Assembly: GCF_022919215.1 (NCBI RefSeq)
Contig: NZ_CP095046.1
Coordinates: 3,276,501 to 3,340,500 of the forward strand
DNA: 64,000 nucleotides
Source: Hymenobacter cellulosilyticus
GTDB lineage: Bacteria; Bacteroidota; Bacteroidia; Cytophagales; Hymenobacteraceae
Reading direction: 5' to 3'
Both the position numbers and the translations under genes were made by a program. Each line of letters begins with the position of its first letter. The stretch's first letter is position 1. The notes beneath the pieces were generated by a model that searched no databases, was not told the origin of the DNA, and was given only the letters and a program-made list of their open reading frames with translations. This document shows, in pieces, positions 1 through 7,865 of the stretch.

Positions 1-227
1 TGGAAACGGCCCGCTCCCTCGAAACCGAGAAGAAGCTGGAGCGCCAGGCGAAGCTGCTCAACAAGGCCAAGCTGACGGCCAAAGAGCGGCAGGAACTCGA
101 CGCACTAACGCTCGAATTGGAAGGCCAACCTATGGGTAGCACCGGGGCCGAAAAAGAAGAGGCCGAGCTACTCCGCCAGATAGCCGAGCGCCTCGGCACA
201 AACCTTCCTAAGCCGGCCGCCGAGTAA
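1..227 (+). CDS. C-terminal end of a probable ATPase of an ATPase-HNH defence pair (partial)
   Basis: Only the last 74 codons are present, read from base 3 to the TAA at 225-227. The visible part is charged and helical: a Glu/Lys/Arg-rich stretch, then LLNKAKLT, an acidic helix, and a final helix ending LLRQIAERLG. No Walker motif or other domain is in view. The stop overlaps the next start by one base (taATGa), so the two genes are translationally coupled. The partner is an HNH protein of the PtuB/TIGR02646 type, and such proteins are normally encoded directly after an SMC/RecF-like ATPase (PtuA in Septu). The ATPase identity is inferred from this context and from the look of the tail; it could be another partner type. 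Confidence 0.6.
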   Translation, partial: ETARSLETEKKLERQAKLLNKAKLTAKERQELDALTLELEGQPMGSTGAEKEEAELLRQIAERLGTNLPKPAAE

Positions 228-1051
228 TGATTCGGGTAAAGAAAACTCGCCGGGTACCCGCCGCGCTACAAACCGCCGACGTAACGGCAGCCCTCCATGC
301 GCTGGAAGCCGGTTACGACGCGGCCCCCGCTGCCTGCCGGGCACCGCGCAACCAGTTGCTGCATGTGCCGGCCACGCTCTACAATATACCTGCCATCAAG
401 GCCCGGCTCATTGCTGACCAGAAAGAGAAGTGCTGCTATTGCGAAGGTAAGCTGCTGCACATCGGCTACGGGGACGTAGAGCACTACCGGCCGAAGAACG
501 GCTTTAAGCAAAGCCCAACCACCAAGCTCGAAAAGCCGGGATACTACTGGCTGGCCTATCAGTGGACCAATCTGCTCTTTACCTGTAAGCGCTGTAACGG
601 CGGCCACAAGCGCAACTATTTCCCGTTGGCGAATCATCCGGCCGGCCGGGCTTATTGCCACCACGACGACCTAGGGCAGGAGCAACCCTTGCTACTCCAT
701 CCAGTACTTGATAATCCGGCAGACCACATCAGGTTCCGGCGAGCCGTGGCCGTTGGCAAAACCGCACGGGGCCGGGCCACTATTACTATCTGCGGTCTGA
801 ACCGCAAGCATACGCTAGAGCGCCGCCGAACCCACTTGGCGCACATGGAAAGTCACGATTTGATGGCCGATAAAGACATTACCACCATGTCAGCTACGGA
901 CTTAGCCCGGGAGATAGCCAAGTGCGGAACTGCGCAGGCATTGGTACGCCGTATCCTACAAGCAAGAGCCATTCGAGACCAAGCCGCCCTCGACTCAGCC
1001 GAGTATGCCGGCATGGTGCGGGCCAACTTCCCCTTGTTACCGCAGCGTTAA
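227..1051 (+). CDS. HNH endonuclease, PtuB/TIGR02646-like (Septu-type effector)
   Basis: A 274-residue protein with a clear HNH zinc-finger nuclease core: KCCYCE (Cys69, Cys72), DVEHYRPK (His86, the likely metal-activating His), WTNLLFTCKRCN (Cys120, Cys123, Asn124) and a following K..YFPL. The order CxxC - DVEHYRPK - YYWLAYxWxNLL - CxxCN is the signature of the TIGR02646 family, which includes PtuB of the Septu anti-phage system and the HNH protein of some retron systems. The C-terminal third is helical and has no recognised motif. It overlaps the upstream partial gene by 1 bp. It probably cuts nucleic acid when released or activated by its ATPase partner; that role is inferred from family. 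The downstream gene is an ordinary permease, so the module ends here. Confidence 0.82.
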   Translation: MIRVKKTRRVPAALQTADVTAALHALEAGYDAAPAACRAPRNQLLHVPATLYNIPAIKARLIADQKEKCCYCEGKLLHIGYGDVEHYRPKNGFKQSPTTKLEKPGYYWLAYQWTNLLFTCKRCNGGHKRNYFPLANHPAGRAYCHHDDLGQEQPLLLHPVLDNPADHIRFRRAVAVGKTARGRATITICGLNRKHTLERRRTHLAHMESHDLMADKDITTMSATDLAREIAKCGTAQALVRRILQARAIRDQAALDSAEYAGMVRANFPLLPQR

Positions 1052-1127
1052 AGAAGCAAGCTCGGCAACGGCAACCCGGAATTCCCGTTATCTTGCCCAG
1101 CACCACACTGCCAACCTTTCAGCCCTC

Positions 1128-2564
1128 ATGACCACCGCCTCTACCGCTCCGGCCGCCGCGCCCGATGCTTCTTTTTCGGATATTCCCAAGGACGACAAGC
1201 GCATCACCCGCGGCTGGACCTTCTACGACTGGGCCAACTCGGTGTACCCGCTGGTGATTACCAGCTCCATCTTTCCCATTTACTGGGGCGCGATGGTTAA
1301 GCAGGTGACCGGTACCGACAGCGGCAAAAGCCCCGTCGACTTCCTGGGTTTCCAGGTGCCGGGCTCGTCACTGCTGACCTACGCCATATCGGCCGCCTTC
1401 CTGCTTATTGCCCTCATTAGCCCGTTTCTGACGTCCTTGGCCGACTTCTCAGGCCGCAAGAAGCTGTTTATGCAGATCTTCTGCTACCTGGGCGCGGCTT
1501 CCTGCACGGCCTTGTTCTTCTTCACCCCCGACACGTTTACGGCCAGCACCTTCGTCTTCATCTCAGCCACCATTGGCTTCTCGGGCTCCATCGTGTTCTA
1601 CAACTCCTACCTGCCCCTGATTGCCTCCGAGGAGAAGTACGATTCGCTCTCGGCCCGCGGCTTTTCCATGGGTTACATCGGCTCGGTATTGCTGCTTGTT
1701 ATCTGCCTGGGTTTGATTATGGGCCACGACAAGCTGGGGCTGGAAGAAGGCTTTGCCACCCGCCTGGCCTTCCTGCTGACCGGTATCTGGTGGGCTGGGT
1801 TCGCCCAGATTCCCTTCTTCACCCTGCCCGCCGACCCGGGGCGCCCCGCCGGCGCCGCCGATGATTCGGGCTGGCTGCTCAACGGCTTTCGGGAGCTGGG
1901 CAAGGTGTGGGACCAACTCAAGCACTTACCCAACCTGAAGCGCTTCCTGCTGGCTTATTTCACTTATAACATGGGCGTGCAGACGGTGATGTACGTGGCC
2001 ACCATCTTCGGCGACGAAGAACTCAAGCTCGAAAGCTCGGCCCTGATTCTGACTATTCTCTTGCTGCAATTAGTGGGTATTCTGGGTGCTTACCTCTTCG
2101 CCAAACTCTCGGAGCGAATCGGCAACACCCGGGCCCTGAGCTGGTCGGTGTTTATCTGGATGCTGATCTGCGTGGCCGGTTACTACGTGCAGGCCGGCTG
2201 GAGCTTCTACGCCCTGGCCTCGGTTATCGGCCTCACCATGGGTGCCATCCAGAGCCTCTCGCGCAGTACTTATTCTAAGATTATCCCCGAAAACACCCCC
2301 AACACAGCCGCCTTCTTCAGCTTCTTCGACGTGACCGAGAAGCTCAGCATCGTTATCGGCACGGCCGTCTTCGGCATCATTGCCCAGATTACGGGCTCCA
2401 TGCGCAACAGCATTCTGTCCCTCATCGTGTTCTTCGTGCTGGGCCTCGTGTTTCTGCTGACCCTGCGCGGCCGCAAGCTCCGCGACGAGCCGGCCGGCTC
2501 GGCCGCTGCCGTGGGTCCGCCCCCGGCTACGCCTAACGTAGACATGCCCGCCTCGGTGAAGTAG
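1128..2564 (+). CDS. MFS transporter, UMF1 family
   Basis: A 478-residue integral membrane protein with about 12 hydrophobic segments. The N-terminal GWTFYDWANSVYPLVIT stretch, just before the first membrane helix, is typical of the UMF1/Atg22-like branch of the major facilitator superfamily. Substrate is unknown; bacterial members are annotated only as permeases. The start at 1128 was chosen because upstream in-frame sequence is not membrane-like and overlaps the HNH gene in another frame; MTTASTAPAA then leads directly into the conserved N-terminus. The C-terminal 25 residues are low-complexity Ala/Pro. A terminator hairpin follows 20 bp after the stop, so it is a single-gene unit. Confidence 0.85.
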   Translation: MTTASTAPAAAPDASFSDIPKDDKRITRGWTFYDWANSVYPLVITSSIFPIYWGAMVKQVTGTDSGKSPVDFLGFQVPGSSLLTYAISAAFLLIALISPFLTSLADFSGRKKLFMQIFCYLGAASCTALFFFTPDTFTASTFVFISATIGFSGSIVFYNSYLPLIASEEKYDSLSARGFSMGYIGSVLLLVICLGLIMGHDKLGLEEGFATRLAFLLTGIWWAGFAQIPFFTLPADPGRPAGAADDSGWLLNGFRELGKVWDQLKHLPNLKRFLLAYFTYNMGVQTVMYVATIFGDEELKLESSALILTILLLQLVGILGAYLFAKLSERIGNTRALSWSVFIWMLICVAGYYVQAGWSFYALASVIGLTMGAIQSLSRSTYSKIIPENTPNTAAFFSFFDVTEKLSIVIGTAVFGIIAQITGSMRNSILSLIVFFVLGLVFLLTLRGRKLRDEPAGSAAAVGPPPATPNVDMPASVK

Positions 2565-2585
2565 CCGGACGTGATTTTAAGTACT

Positions 2586-2612
2586 AAGCCCCGCCAGTTG
2601 GTGGGGCTTTTT
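2586..2612 (+). terminator. Rho-independent terminator after the UMF1 permease
   Basis: AAGCCCCGCC and GGTGGGGCTT form a 10-bp stem with an AGTT loop followed by a run of five T. Confidence 0.85.
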
Positions 2613-2698
2613 CGTGAGTAGGGCAGCCCGGCAAAAGCCATTTGCCCGGATTCCGCTTACTTCGTGCCGGTTTAAAGGCTCACCTATCCCACACTTTT

Positions 2699-3241
2699 AT
2701 GTCGTCGACTACCTCCACCCAACCGTCCCTACAAACTGCTCTGAGCGAAGAGCTCAAGCGTGAACTGATGCTTACCCGCCGGCTCCTGGAGCGGGTGCCC
2801 ACCGAGCAGTTTGGCTGGCAGCCCCACCCCAAGTCGATGAAACTGGGTACGCTGGCGTCGCACATGGCTACTCTGGTCGGCTTTCTGCAAATGTCGCTGC
2901 AAGGCCCGGAAACCGACCTGGCTACCATCACGCCGTTGCCCTCGCCCGCAGATACCGACGAAATGCTGCGCCGCTTCGACCTCAATGCCGAAAACCTGCA
3001 CAAGGCCCTGGGCGACGTGGACGACGCCACTTTCCACGAAATATGGACCATGCGCCGGGGCGAGCAGGTCTTTATGCAGCTGCCCCGCGCTGCCGTAGCT
3101 CGCACCCTGGTCCTGAACCACCTGATTCACCACCGCGGTCAACTCAGCGTGTACCTGCGCCTGCTCGACATCCCCGTGCCCGCCATCTACGGCGGCTCCG
3201 CCGACGAAGGCCCAGTAGTAGCTCCCAACGTGAAAAGCTAA
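2699..3241 (+). CDS. DinB family protein
   Basis: A 180-residue four-helix-bundle protein of the DinB/YfiT superfamily. Likely metal ligands are visible: His55 in LASHMATL and His141/His145 in NHLIHHRGQLSVYLR, the usual HxxxHRGQ-type motif. Bacterial members include thiol-dependent S-transferases (for example bacillithiol transferases) and many uncharacterised stress-linked proteins; the exact reaction cannot be assigned. The ATG at 2699 is preferred over an earlier in-frame ATG because residues from MSSTTSTQ onward fit the family N-terminus. A second, unrelated DinB protein lies at 57775-58218. Confidence 0.85.
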   Translation: MSSTTSTQPSLQTALSEELKRELMLTRRLLERVPTEQFGWQPHPKSMKLGTLASHMATLVGFLQMSLQGPETDLATITPLPSPADTDEMLRRFDLNAENLHKALGDVDDATFHEIWTMRRGEQVFMQLPRAAVARTLVLNHLIHHRGQLSVYLRLLDIPVPAIYGGSADEGPVVAPNVKS

Positions 3242-3284
3242 GGCACGAATGTGGTTGAATGCGCGGAGAGCCCGCCATTTTAGC

Positions 3285-3322
3285 AAAAAGCCCTTTCTCG
3301 TTGCGACGGGAAAGGGCTTTTC
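3285..3322. terminator. Bidirectional terminator between DinB gene and L7/L12-like gene
   Basis: A 12-bp stem AAAAGCCCTTTC / GAAAGGGCTTTT flanked by T-rich sequence on both strands, between convergent genes. Confidence 0.85.
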
Positions 3323-3335
3323 GTATGGTGTAAGT

Positions 3336-3554
3336 TCAGGCTAAATAGCCAGTAGCACCTAGCCGCTGGGCCTGCCAAAGCAGCTCGGTAGCCGCCGTAA
3401 TGGAAGACACTTCGACTCGTAAAGACGCCCCGGCGTAGAGCTGGTCGGCGGCTTCCTTGGCTTCCTTTAGCCCGTAGCCTGCCGTCATCAGGAGCCTGGT
3501 AAAGGCCACGAACTGAAAACCATCCTCCCAGCCGGTGAAGTGAACCGGCACCAC
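3336..3554 (-). CDS. Small protein resembling the ribosomal L7/L12 C-terminal domain
   Basis: A 72-residue protein starting at GTG, two bases after the stop of the upstream amidohydrolase, which suggests translational coupling. The segment FTRLLMTAGYGLKEAKEAAD followed by an alternating strand and ELLWQAQRLGATGYL matches the layout of the L7/L12 C-terminal domain (IRxxTGLGLKEAKxLVD, then a helix ending LGA). It lacks the L7/L12 N-terminal dimerisation domain, so it is not the ribosomal stalk protein itself. Function is unknown. Fold resemblance is my reading of the sequence; the short length limits certainty. It ends at the bidirectional terminator at 3285-3322. Confidence 0.6.
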   Translation of the reverse strand: MVPVHFTGWEDGFQFVAFTRLLMTAGYGLKEAKEAADQLYAGASLRVEVSSITAATELLWQAQRLGATGYLA

Positions 3555-3556
3555 GG

Positions 3557-5209
3557 CTACTTGCGCTTGTAGACTTGCTCGCCTCCAATCCAGGTTTGCT
3601 GCACCTGGGCGCCGCGCAGCTCGGCGGCGGGAGCCTGGAGCAGGTCCTTGTTCAGCACCACGAAGTCGGCGGCCATGCCGGGCTTGATGCTGCCTTTCTG
3701 CCGGTCCTCGAAGGCGGCGTGGGCGGCCCAGGTGGTCATGCCGCGCAGGGCGTCGGGTCGACTCAGGGCGTTTTCCATCTGGAAGCCGCCGCTGGGGTAG
3801 TTCTTGGCATCCTGCCGGGCCACGGCCGAGTGAAAGCCAAACAGCGGGTTAATATCCTCCACCGGAAAGTCGGAGCCAATGGCCACCTGTCCGTACTGCT
3901 TGCGCAACTCCTCGTAGGCGTAGGCCGTTTTCAGGCGTTCCTGGCCTAGCCGTTCGCCCGCCCAGTACATATCCGAGGTAGCGTGCGTGGGCTGCACCGA
4001 GGGCACAATGCCGAACTGCCCGAACTTGGGCATGTCGGCCGGGGTAATAACCTGGGCGTGCTCAATGCGCCAGCGCCGGTCTTTCTGGCCTTTCAAGGCT
4101 TCCCCGTAAATGTTGAGAATAATCCGGTTGGCCGAATCGCCGATGGCGTGGGTGTTCATCTGGAACTTGCTGGCGGCAATGTCCTTAGCCAGCTGCCGAT
4201 ATTCTTTCTCGGTAGAGAGCAGAAAGCCGGTTTCCTTGGGCTTGTCGTGGTAGGGCTCCACGAGGCAGGCCCCGCGGGAACCCAGGGCCCCGTCGGCATA
4301 CACCTTAAAGGAAGTTACCGTGAGCCGGTCCTGGAATACGGGGCCGTTCTTGAAGTAGAACTCCTTGTTGGCCGCCGTGGGGTTGAGCATGGCGTAGAGG
4401 CGCAGCTTAAGCTTGTTCTGCTTTTGCAGGGCTTCCATCTGGTCGATGTTGGCCTTGTCGAGGCCCGCGTCGGCGAGGCTGGTCAGGCCCACGGCCAGGC
4501 ACAGCTGCTGGGCTTGCAGCAGCAGGGCATTGGCTTCGGCAGGCGTAGGTTCGGGTATCTTCACCGACACCAAATCCACGGCGTTGTCTACCAGCAGACC
4601 CGTCAGCTTACCTTGCGCGTCCCGCGTAATAGTACCGCCGCTGATGGGCGTGCTTGTCGTTACCCCGGCCAGGTCTAGGGCTTTCTGATTGACCAGCGCG
4701 GCGTGCCCATCCACCCGAATAATGAATACCGGCACGTCAGGAAAGCGCTTATCCAGCTCTGCTTTGGTGGGAAACTGCTTGTCGGCCCAGTCGTTCTGGT
4801 CCCAGCCGCGGCCCGTGAGCCAGGCGGCCTGTGGGTACTGCTGCCGGTGCTGCTGCAGCTTCTGTAGCACGGCGTCCCAGGAGGTCGTCCCCACCAAGTC
4901 GGCGTCGCGCAACCCCAGGGCGTAGCGGTAGAAGTGGCAGTGAGCGTCGTAGAAGCCCGGGTATACGAACTGGCCCTGGGCATCTACTTCCTGCTTGGCC
5001 TGGTATTGCTGGCGCAGCGCATCGGCCGTGCCGACGGCCACAAACTTTCCATCCAGCACGGCGAAGGCCTGGGCCTGCGAGAAAGTAGAATCTACGGTAT
5101 AGACCGTGGCATTGTAGACCAGCAGGTCGGCGGGCTGCCGGGAAGAAGAGGAGCAGGCCGCAACGGCCAGCAGGGGCAGCAGGGAAAGGGAGCGAAGAAG
5201 TGAGGTCAT
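3557..5209 (-). CDS. Lipoprotein amidohydrolase, YtcJ/Amidohydro_3 family
   Basis: A 550-residue predicted metal-dependent hydrolase. The N-terminus has a lipoprotein signal (LLPLLAVAAC, acylated Cys19), so it is probably membrane-anchored in the envelope. The first metal motif is FYDAHCHFY (His90, His92); further conserved pieces are a DGHAALVN region, NTHAIGD, RIEHAQV and IGSDFPVEDINPLFGFHSAV. This order is that of YtcJ-like members of the amidohydrolase superfamily, related to N-substituted formamide deformylases; substrate is unknown. The start was set at 5209 because MTSLLRSLSLLPLL begins the signal peptide. A short-leader promoter motif lies at 5214-5221. Confidence 0.85.
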   Translation of the reverse strand: MTSLLRSLSLLPLLAVAACSSSSRQPADLLVYNATVYTVDSTFSQAQAFAVLDGKFVAVGTADALRQQYQAKQEVDAQGQFVYPGFYDAHCHFYRYALGLRDADLVGTTSWDAVLQKLQQHRQQYPQAAWLTGRGWDQNDWADKQFPTKAELDKRFPDVPVFIIRVDGHAALVNQKALDLAGVTTSTPISGGTITRDAQGKLTGLLVDNAVDLVSVKIPEPTPAEANALLLQAQQLCLAVGLTSLADAGLDKANIDQMEALQKQNKLKLRLYAMLNPTAANKEFYFKNGPVFQDRLTVTSFKVYADGALGSRGACLVEPYHDKPKETGFLLSTEKEYRQLAKDIAASKFQMNTHAIGDSANRIILNIYGEALKGQKDRRWRIEHAQVITPADMPKFGQFGIVPSVQPTHATSDMYWAGERLGQERLKTAYAYEELRKQYGQVAIGSDFPVEDINPLFGFHSAVARQDAKNYPSGGFQMENALSRPDALRGMTTWAAHAAFEDRQKGSIKPGMAADFVVLNKDLLQAPAAELRGAQVQQTWIGGEQVYKRK

Positions 5210-5213
5210 GCGG

Positions 5214-5221
5214 CGAAGGTA
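5214..5221 (-). promoter_or_regulatory. Probable -7 element for the amidohydrolase gene
   Basis: On the minus strand TACCTTCG, a one-base variant of the Bacteroidota -7 consensus TAnnTTTG, lies 4 bp before the ATG. The transcript would have almost no leader. No convincing -33 TTG was found. Confidence 0.45.
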
Positions 5222-5250
5222 CGCACTAGGCGTCTCTTCCCGCGGCCGGT

Positions 5251-5682
5251 TTAACGGGGCACGGTTTCCATGAGCTGGCACTGCTGCAGCCACTCCAGGG
5301 CCGGCTCAGTCTCCGTAAACCGCTCGTTGCGGTAGGGCCGGTTGTCATAGTAGGTTGCGTCAGGAACGCGGCCATCCGACAGGTCGCCGGCCAGGTGGTG
5401 GGGCAGCATCAGAAAGGCCAGGTAGGTAGTGCGCTTCAGGCGCGGGTGCACCAGGGGCAAAAACTCATTCAGGGTCCAGAGAATGTCGGCCGAGTCGATG
5501 CCGGCGCGGCGGCGCACATCCAGCAGCCAGAACCGGCACTGCTGCTCTTCGGCCGCATCCAGCAGAGCGTGGTAACCGCGGTGCAGCTCGAAGGGCATCA
5601 CCCCGCGCAGCCACTTTGCCACGAGCACCTGCCGGTCCGAGTCGTAGGTTATTTCCAGATAAGGGGTAGAAAATAAGTTCAT
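5251..5682 (-). CDS. Hypothetical protein, possibly STAS/SpoIIAA-like
   Basis: A 143-residue soluble protein without signal peptide. It opens with a short beta hairpin (YLEITYDSDRQVLVAKWLRG), then a helix (GYHALLDAAEEQQ), a strand (FWLLDVRRRAGI) and further alternating elements. This alternation, with a D-V-R-R turn after the second strand, resembles the STAS/SpoIIAA fold found in many Cytophagales proteins, but there is no clear phosphorylatable Ser motif. I cannot assign a function. It lies 41 bp upstream of the amidohydrolase on the same strand; the promoter-like element between them suggests separate transcription. Confidence 0.65.
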   Translation of the reverse strand: MNLFSTPYLEITYDSDRQVLVAKWLRGVMPFELHRGYHALLDAAEEQQCRFWLLDVRRRAGIDSADILWTLNEFLPLVHPRLKRTTYLAFLMLPHHLAGDLSDGRVPDATYYDNRPYRNERFTETEPALEWLQQCQLMETVPR

Positions 5683-5741
5683 AATCGGGATGAGTTTGTG
5701 TGGGGGGCAGGGGTAAGGAGCGGATTTGAAGCCGCAGATTA

Positions 5742-5782
5742 CAAAAAATCCCCGGCACCGCGCCTACGGTACCAGGGATTTC
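5742..5782 (-). terminator. Terminator after AMP nucleosidase gene
   Basis: On the minus strand a 12-bp imperfect stem (two mismatches; arms at 5767-5778 and 5749-5760) is followed by six T (plus-strand A run 5743-5748). It sits 40 bp past the stop at 5821. Confidence 0.7.
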
Positions 5783-5820
5783 TATGGCCTTAGGCCAAGA
5801 TAGAAAATAGAGTATTTCTA

Positions 5821-6594
5821 CTACTCAAAGCGCATGTGCTTTACCGATTCGCCCGAATTCTGCAGCTCAATCAGCGAGTCAATGCCGATTTGCAGGTGGG
5901 AGGTTACGTAGTCGGAGGTTACCTTTTTGTCACTTTCCGAAGTTTTCACGCCCTCAGGCGTCATTGGGTTGTCGCTCACCAGCAGCAGGGCGCCGTGGGG
6001 AATTTCGTTGACAAAGCCCACGGTGAAGATGGTGGCCGTTTCCATGTCCACGGCCATGGCCCGGATCTGGCGCAGGTAGTCCTTGAAATTCTCGTCGTGC
6101 TCCCACACGCGGCGGTTGGTGGTGTACACCGTACCGGTCCAGTAGTCCTTCTCGTGCTTCTTGATCATGCTGCTCACGGCCCGCTGCAGGCGGAAGGAGG
6201 GTAGGGCCGGAATCTCGGCCGGCAGGTAGTCATCCGAAGTACCTTCCCCGCGAATAGCGGCGATGGGCAGGATGAGGTCACCGAGCTTGGTCTTGTTTTT
6301 CAAACCGCCGCATTTGCCCAGAAACAGCGCCGCCTTGGGCTTGATGGCACCCAGCAAATCCATCACCGTAGCGGCCATGGGGGAGCCCATGCCGAAGTTG
6401 ATGATGGTAATGTTGTTGGCCGTAGCCGTTTGCATGGGTTTGTCGATACCCCGGATTTCGACGCCGAACTGCTCGGCGAACATGGTGACGTAGTTAATGA
6501 AGTTGGTCAGCAGGATGTACTGGCCAAACTCGTTCAGGGGCACGCCAGTGTAGCGGGGCAGCCAGTTCTCGACAATGTCGGCTTTGGTTTTCAT
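5821..6594 (-). CDS. amn: AMP nucleosidase, short form
   Basis: A 257-residue protein of the nucleoside phosphorylase superfamily. It hydrolyses AMP to adenine and ribose 5-phosphate in the cytosol. Supporting pieces: INFGMGSPMAATVMDLLGAI (phosphate/ribose-binding glycine turn), FLGKCGGLKNKTKLGDLILP, and RAMAVDMETATIFTVGF, the MET motif that contacts the ribose. Bacteroidota carry this short form, lacking the large N-terminal domain of the E. coli enzyme (about 480 residues), so the length is normal here. The start at 6594 follows directly after a palindromic repeat region (6597-6690) that separates it from the divergent gene at 6781. Confidence 0.88.
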   Translation of the reverse strand: MKTKADIVENWLPRYTGVPLNEFGQYILLTNFINYVTMFAEQFGVEIRGIDKPMQTATANNITIINFGMGSPMAATVMDLLGAIKPKAALFLGKCGGLKNKTKLGDLILPIAAIRGEGTSDDYLPAEIPALPSFRLQRAVSSMIKKHEKDYWTGTVYTTNRRVWEHDENFKDYLRQIRAMAVDMETATIFTVGFVNEIPHGALLLVSDNPMTPEGVKTSESDKKVTSDYVTSHLQIGIDSLIELQNSGESVKHMRFE

Positions 6595-6596
6595 AC

Positions 6597-6690
6597 GGTG
6601 AAATAGTAAAGTGGGAGAGAGGGTGAGTTGTCGTTTGGAATGCGTGGATGGAATAGGAAACTCACAATTTCGCTATTTCACCACCTCACC
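6597..6690. repeat. Imperfect palindrome with GGTGA-rich arms, related to the rnpB insert
   Basis: Left arm 6597-6629 and right arm 6659-6690 are imperfect inverted repeats built of GGTGA/GTGAAAT/GTGAGTT units. The reverse complement of the right arm matches 28 of 32 bases of the arm at 19088-19119 inside the RNase P RNA gene, counted by eye. It fills the space between amn and the divergent gene. Confidence 0.7.
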
Positions 6691-6766
6691 TTCCGGGTAC
6701 AAAAAAACCGTCGAACAACTGTACGACGGTACCCGGATGAAAAGCTGTAGCAGAGGCTCCGGGCCG

Positions 6767-6774
6767 TACCTTTG
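6767..6774 (+). promoter_or_regulatory. TAnnTTTG -7 element for the PD-(D/E)XK gene
   Basis: TACCTTTG matches the Bacteroidota -7 consensus exactly and lies 6 bp before the ATG at 6781, implying a leaderless or near-leaderless transcript. Confidence 0.6.
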
Positions 6775-6780
6775 TAGGTG

Positions 6781-7266
6781 ATGCAAGAACTGAATCTGCC
6801 GCCTTTCGAGTACAAAGTTACCCAATCCGGCGAAAATTTGCTAATCTGGGATATGCTGCGCCGCAAACAAGTGGTGCTGACGCCCGAAGAATGGGTGCGC
6901 CAGCACGTGGTGCACTATCTGATTGACCACCTGGGGTATCCCAAAAGCCTGCTTAGCCTGGAGCGGGGCCACGCCTACAATAAGCGCCAGAAACGCACCG
7001 ACCTCTGCGCCTTCGACGCCAGCGGCAAGCCCCTGCTGCTGGTGGAGTGCAAGGCCTCTTCGGTGCCCTTAACTAGCGCGGTAGCCATGCAGATTGGTAC
7101 TTACAACCAGACCATCGGCGCCCCGCTGCTGCTCGTGACCAATGGCGTGCAGCACTTCTGCTGGCGGGTGCACTCCCTGAACCGTACCAACCAGGCCCTG
7201 TCGTTTATCCCGACCTATGCCGAGGCCCTGGAACTGCTGGCCCTAGCTCACCCCGACGCCCCATGA
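6781..7266 (+). CDS. Lone type I restriction HsdR N-terminal-like PD-(D/E)XK protein
   Basis: A 161-residue protein made only of the HSDR_N (PF13588-like) nuclease fold. The core is RTDLCAFDASGKPLLLVECK: Asp in RTD and the ExK of VECK form a PD-(D/E)XK-type metal site, followed by the helix QIGTYNQTIGAPLLLVTNGV. There is no helicase/translocase part and no hsdM or hsdS nearby, so it is not a working type I restriction system; such single-domain proteins are common in Bacteroidota and their role is not established. The ATG at 6781 is preferred to the GTG at 6778. It overlaps the next gene by 4 bp (ATGA), indicating a two-gene operon. Confidence 0.8.
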   Translation: MQELNLPPFEYKVTQSGENLLIWDMLRRKQVVLTPEEWVRQHVVHYLIDHLGYPKSLLSLERGHAYNKRQKRTDLCAFDASGKPLLLVECKASSVPLTSAVAMQIGTYNQTIGAPLLLVTNGVQHFCWRVHSLNRTNQALSFIPTYAEALELLALAHPDAP

Positions 7267-7865
7267 GACTGGGCACGAGCCAACTCCGTACCGGGCTGGG
7301 TATAGCCTTGTTGCTGAGCCTATCAGTTAGCTGCCGCTCGCGCCCGGAGGCGATTTACCTGACCTCATTTGGCAAGCTGCCCGCCGGTCAGGTAAGCATG
7401 GTGCGGGAAGCGGTGCAGCAGTTTTACGGCCGCCGGGTGCACCTGCTGCCGACCCAGCACCATACGGCCGCCACCATCTGTCCGGTGCGCCACCGCCACC
7501 GGGCCGCCGCGGTGCTGGAGCAGCTCCTGCCCCTGCTACCCGACAGCACTAACGGCAAAATCCTGGCCCTGACGACCAAAGACGTGGAAATAGAAGACGG
7601 CAAACGCCGGCCGCACTGGGGCGTAATGGGCTTGGCCAATTACGCCGGGGGCCAGGCCTGCATCGTATCCTCTTTTCGGCTCGGGGGCCGGATCGACCGG
7701 CTGCGCAAAGTTAGTTTGCACGAAGTGGGACACTTGCTGAGCTTGCCCCACTGCCAGTCGGGTACGGCTACTTGTTTTATGCAGGACGCCCGCGGCCGGG
7801 CTGCCACCATTGACCGCACGCGGGAGCAGCTCTGTCCCGAATGTCAGGCGCGGCTGGCCTGGTAA
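7263..7865 (+). CDS. Archaemetzincin-like zinc peptidase, predicted lipoprotein
   Basis: A 200-residue protein with a lipoprotein-type signal (LLLSLSVSC). The zinc site is SLHEVGHLLSLPHCQSG, followed by ATCFMQDA and CPECQARL, which matches the archaemetzincin pattern HExxHxxGxxHC...CxM...CxxC. One deviation: the Gly after the second His is Ser here (HEVGHLLSLPH). The four Cys of the extra zinc site are present. Archaemetzincins are predicted metallopeptidases of unclear substrate. The gene overlaps the PD-(D/E)XK gene by 4 bp and its stop abuts, with no gap, the stop of the convergent sulfatase gene. Confidence 0.8.
   Translation: MRLGTSQLRTGLGIALLLSLSVSCRSRPEAIYLTSFGKLPAGQVSMVREAVQQFYGRRVHLLPTQHHTAATICPVRHRHRAAAVLEQLLPLLPDSTNGKILALTTKDVEIEDGKRRPHWGVMGLANYAGGQACIVSSFRLGGRIDRLRKVSLHEVGHLLSLPHCQSGTATCFMQDARGRAATIDRTREQLCPECQARLAW

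Noticed and set aside
1..1051. Retron association of the HNH gene
   Set aside because: Some HNH proteins of this family belong to retrons, but no reverse transcriptase or msr/msd-like element is visible in the window; it could only lie to the left of it.
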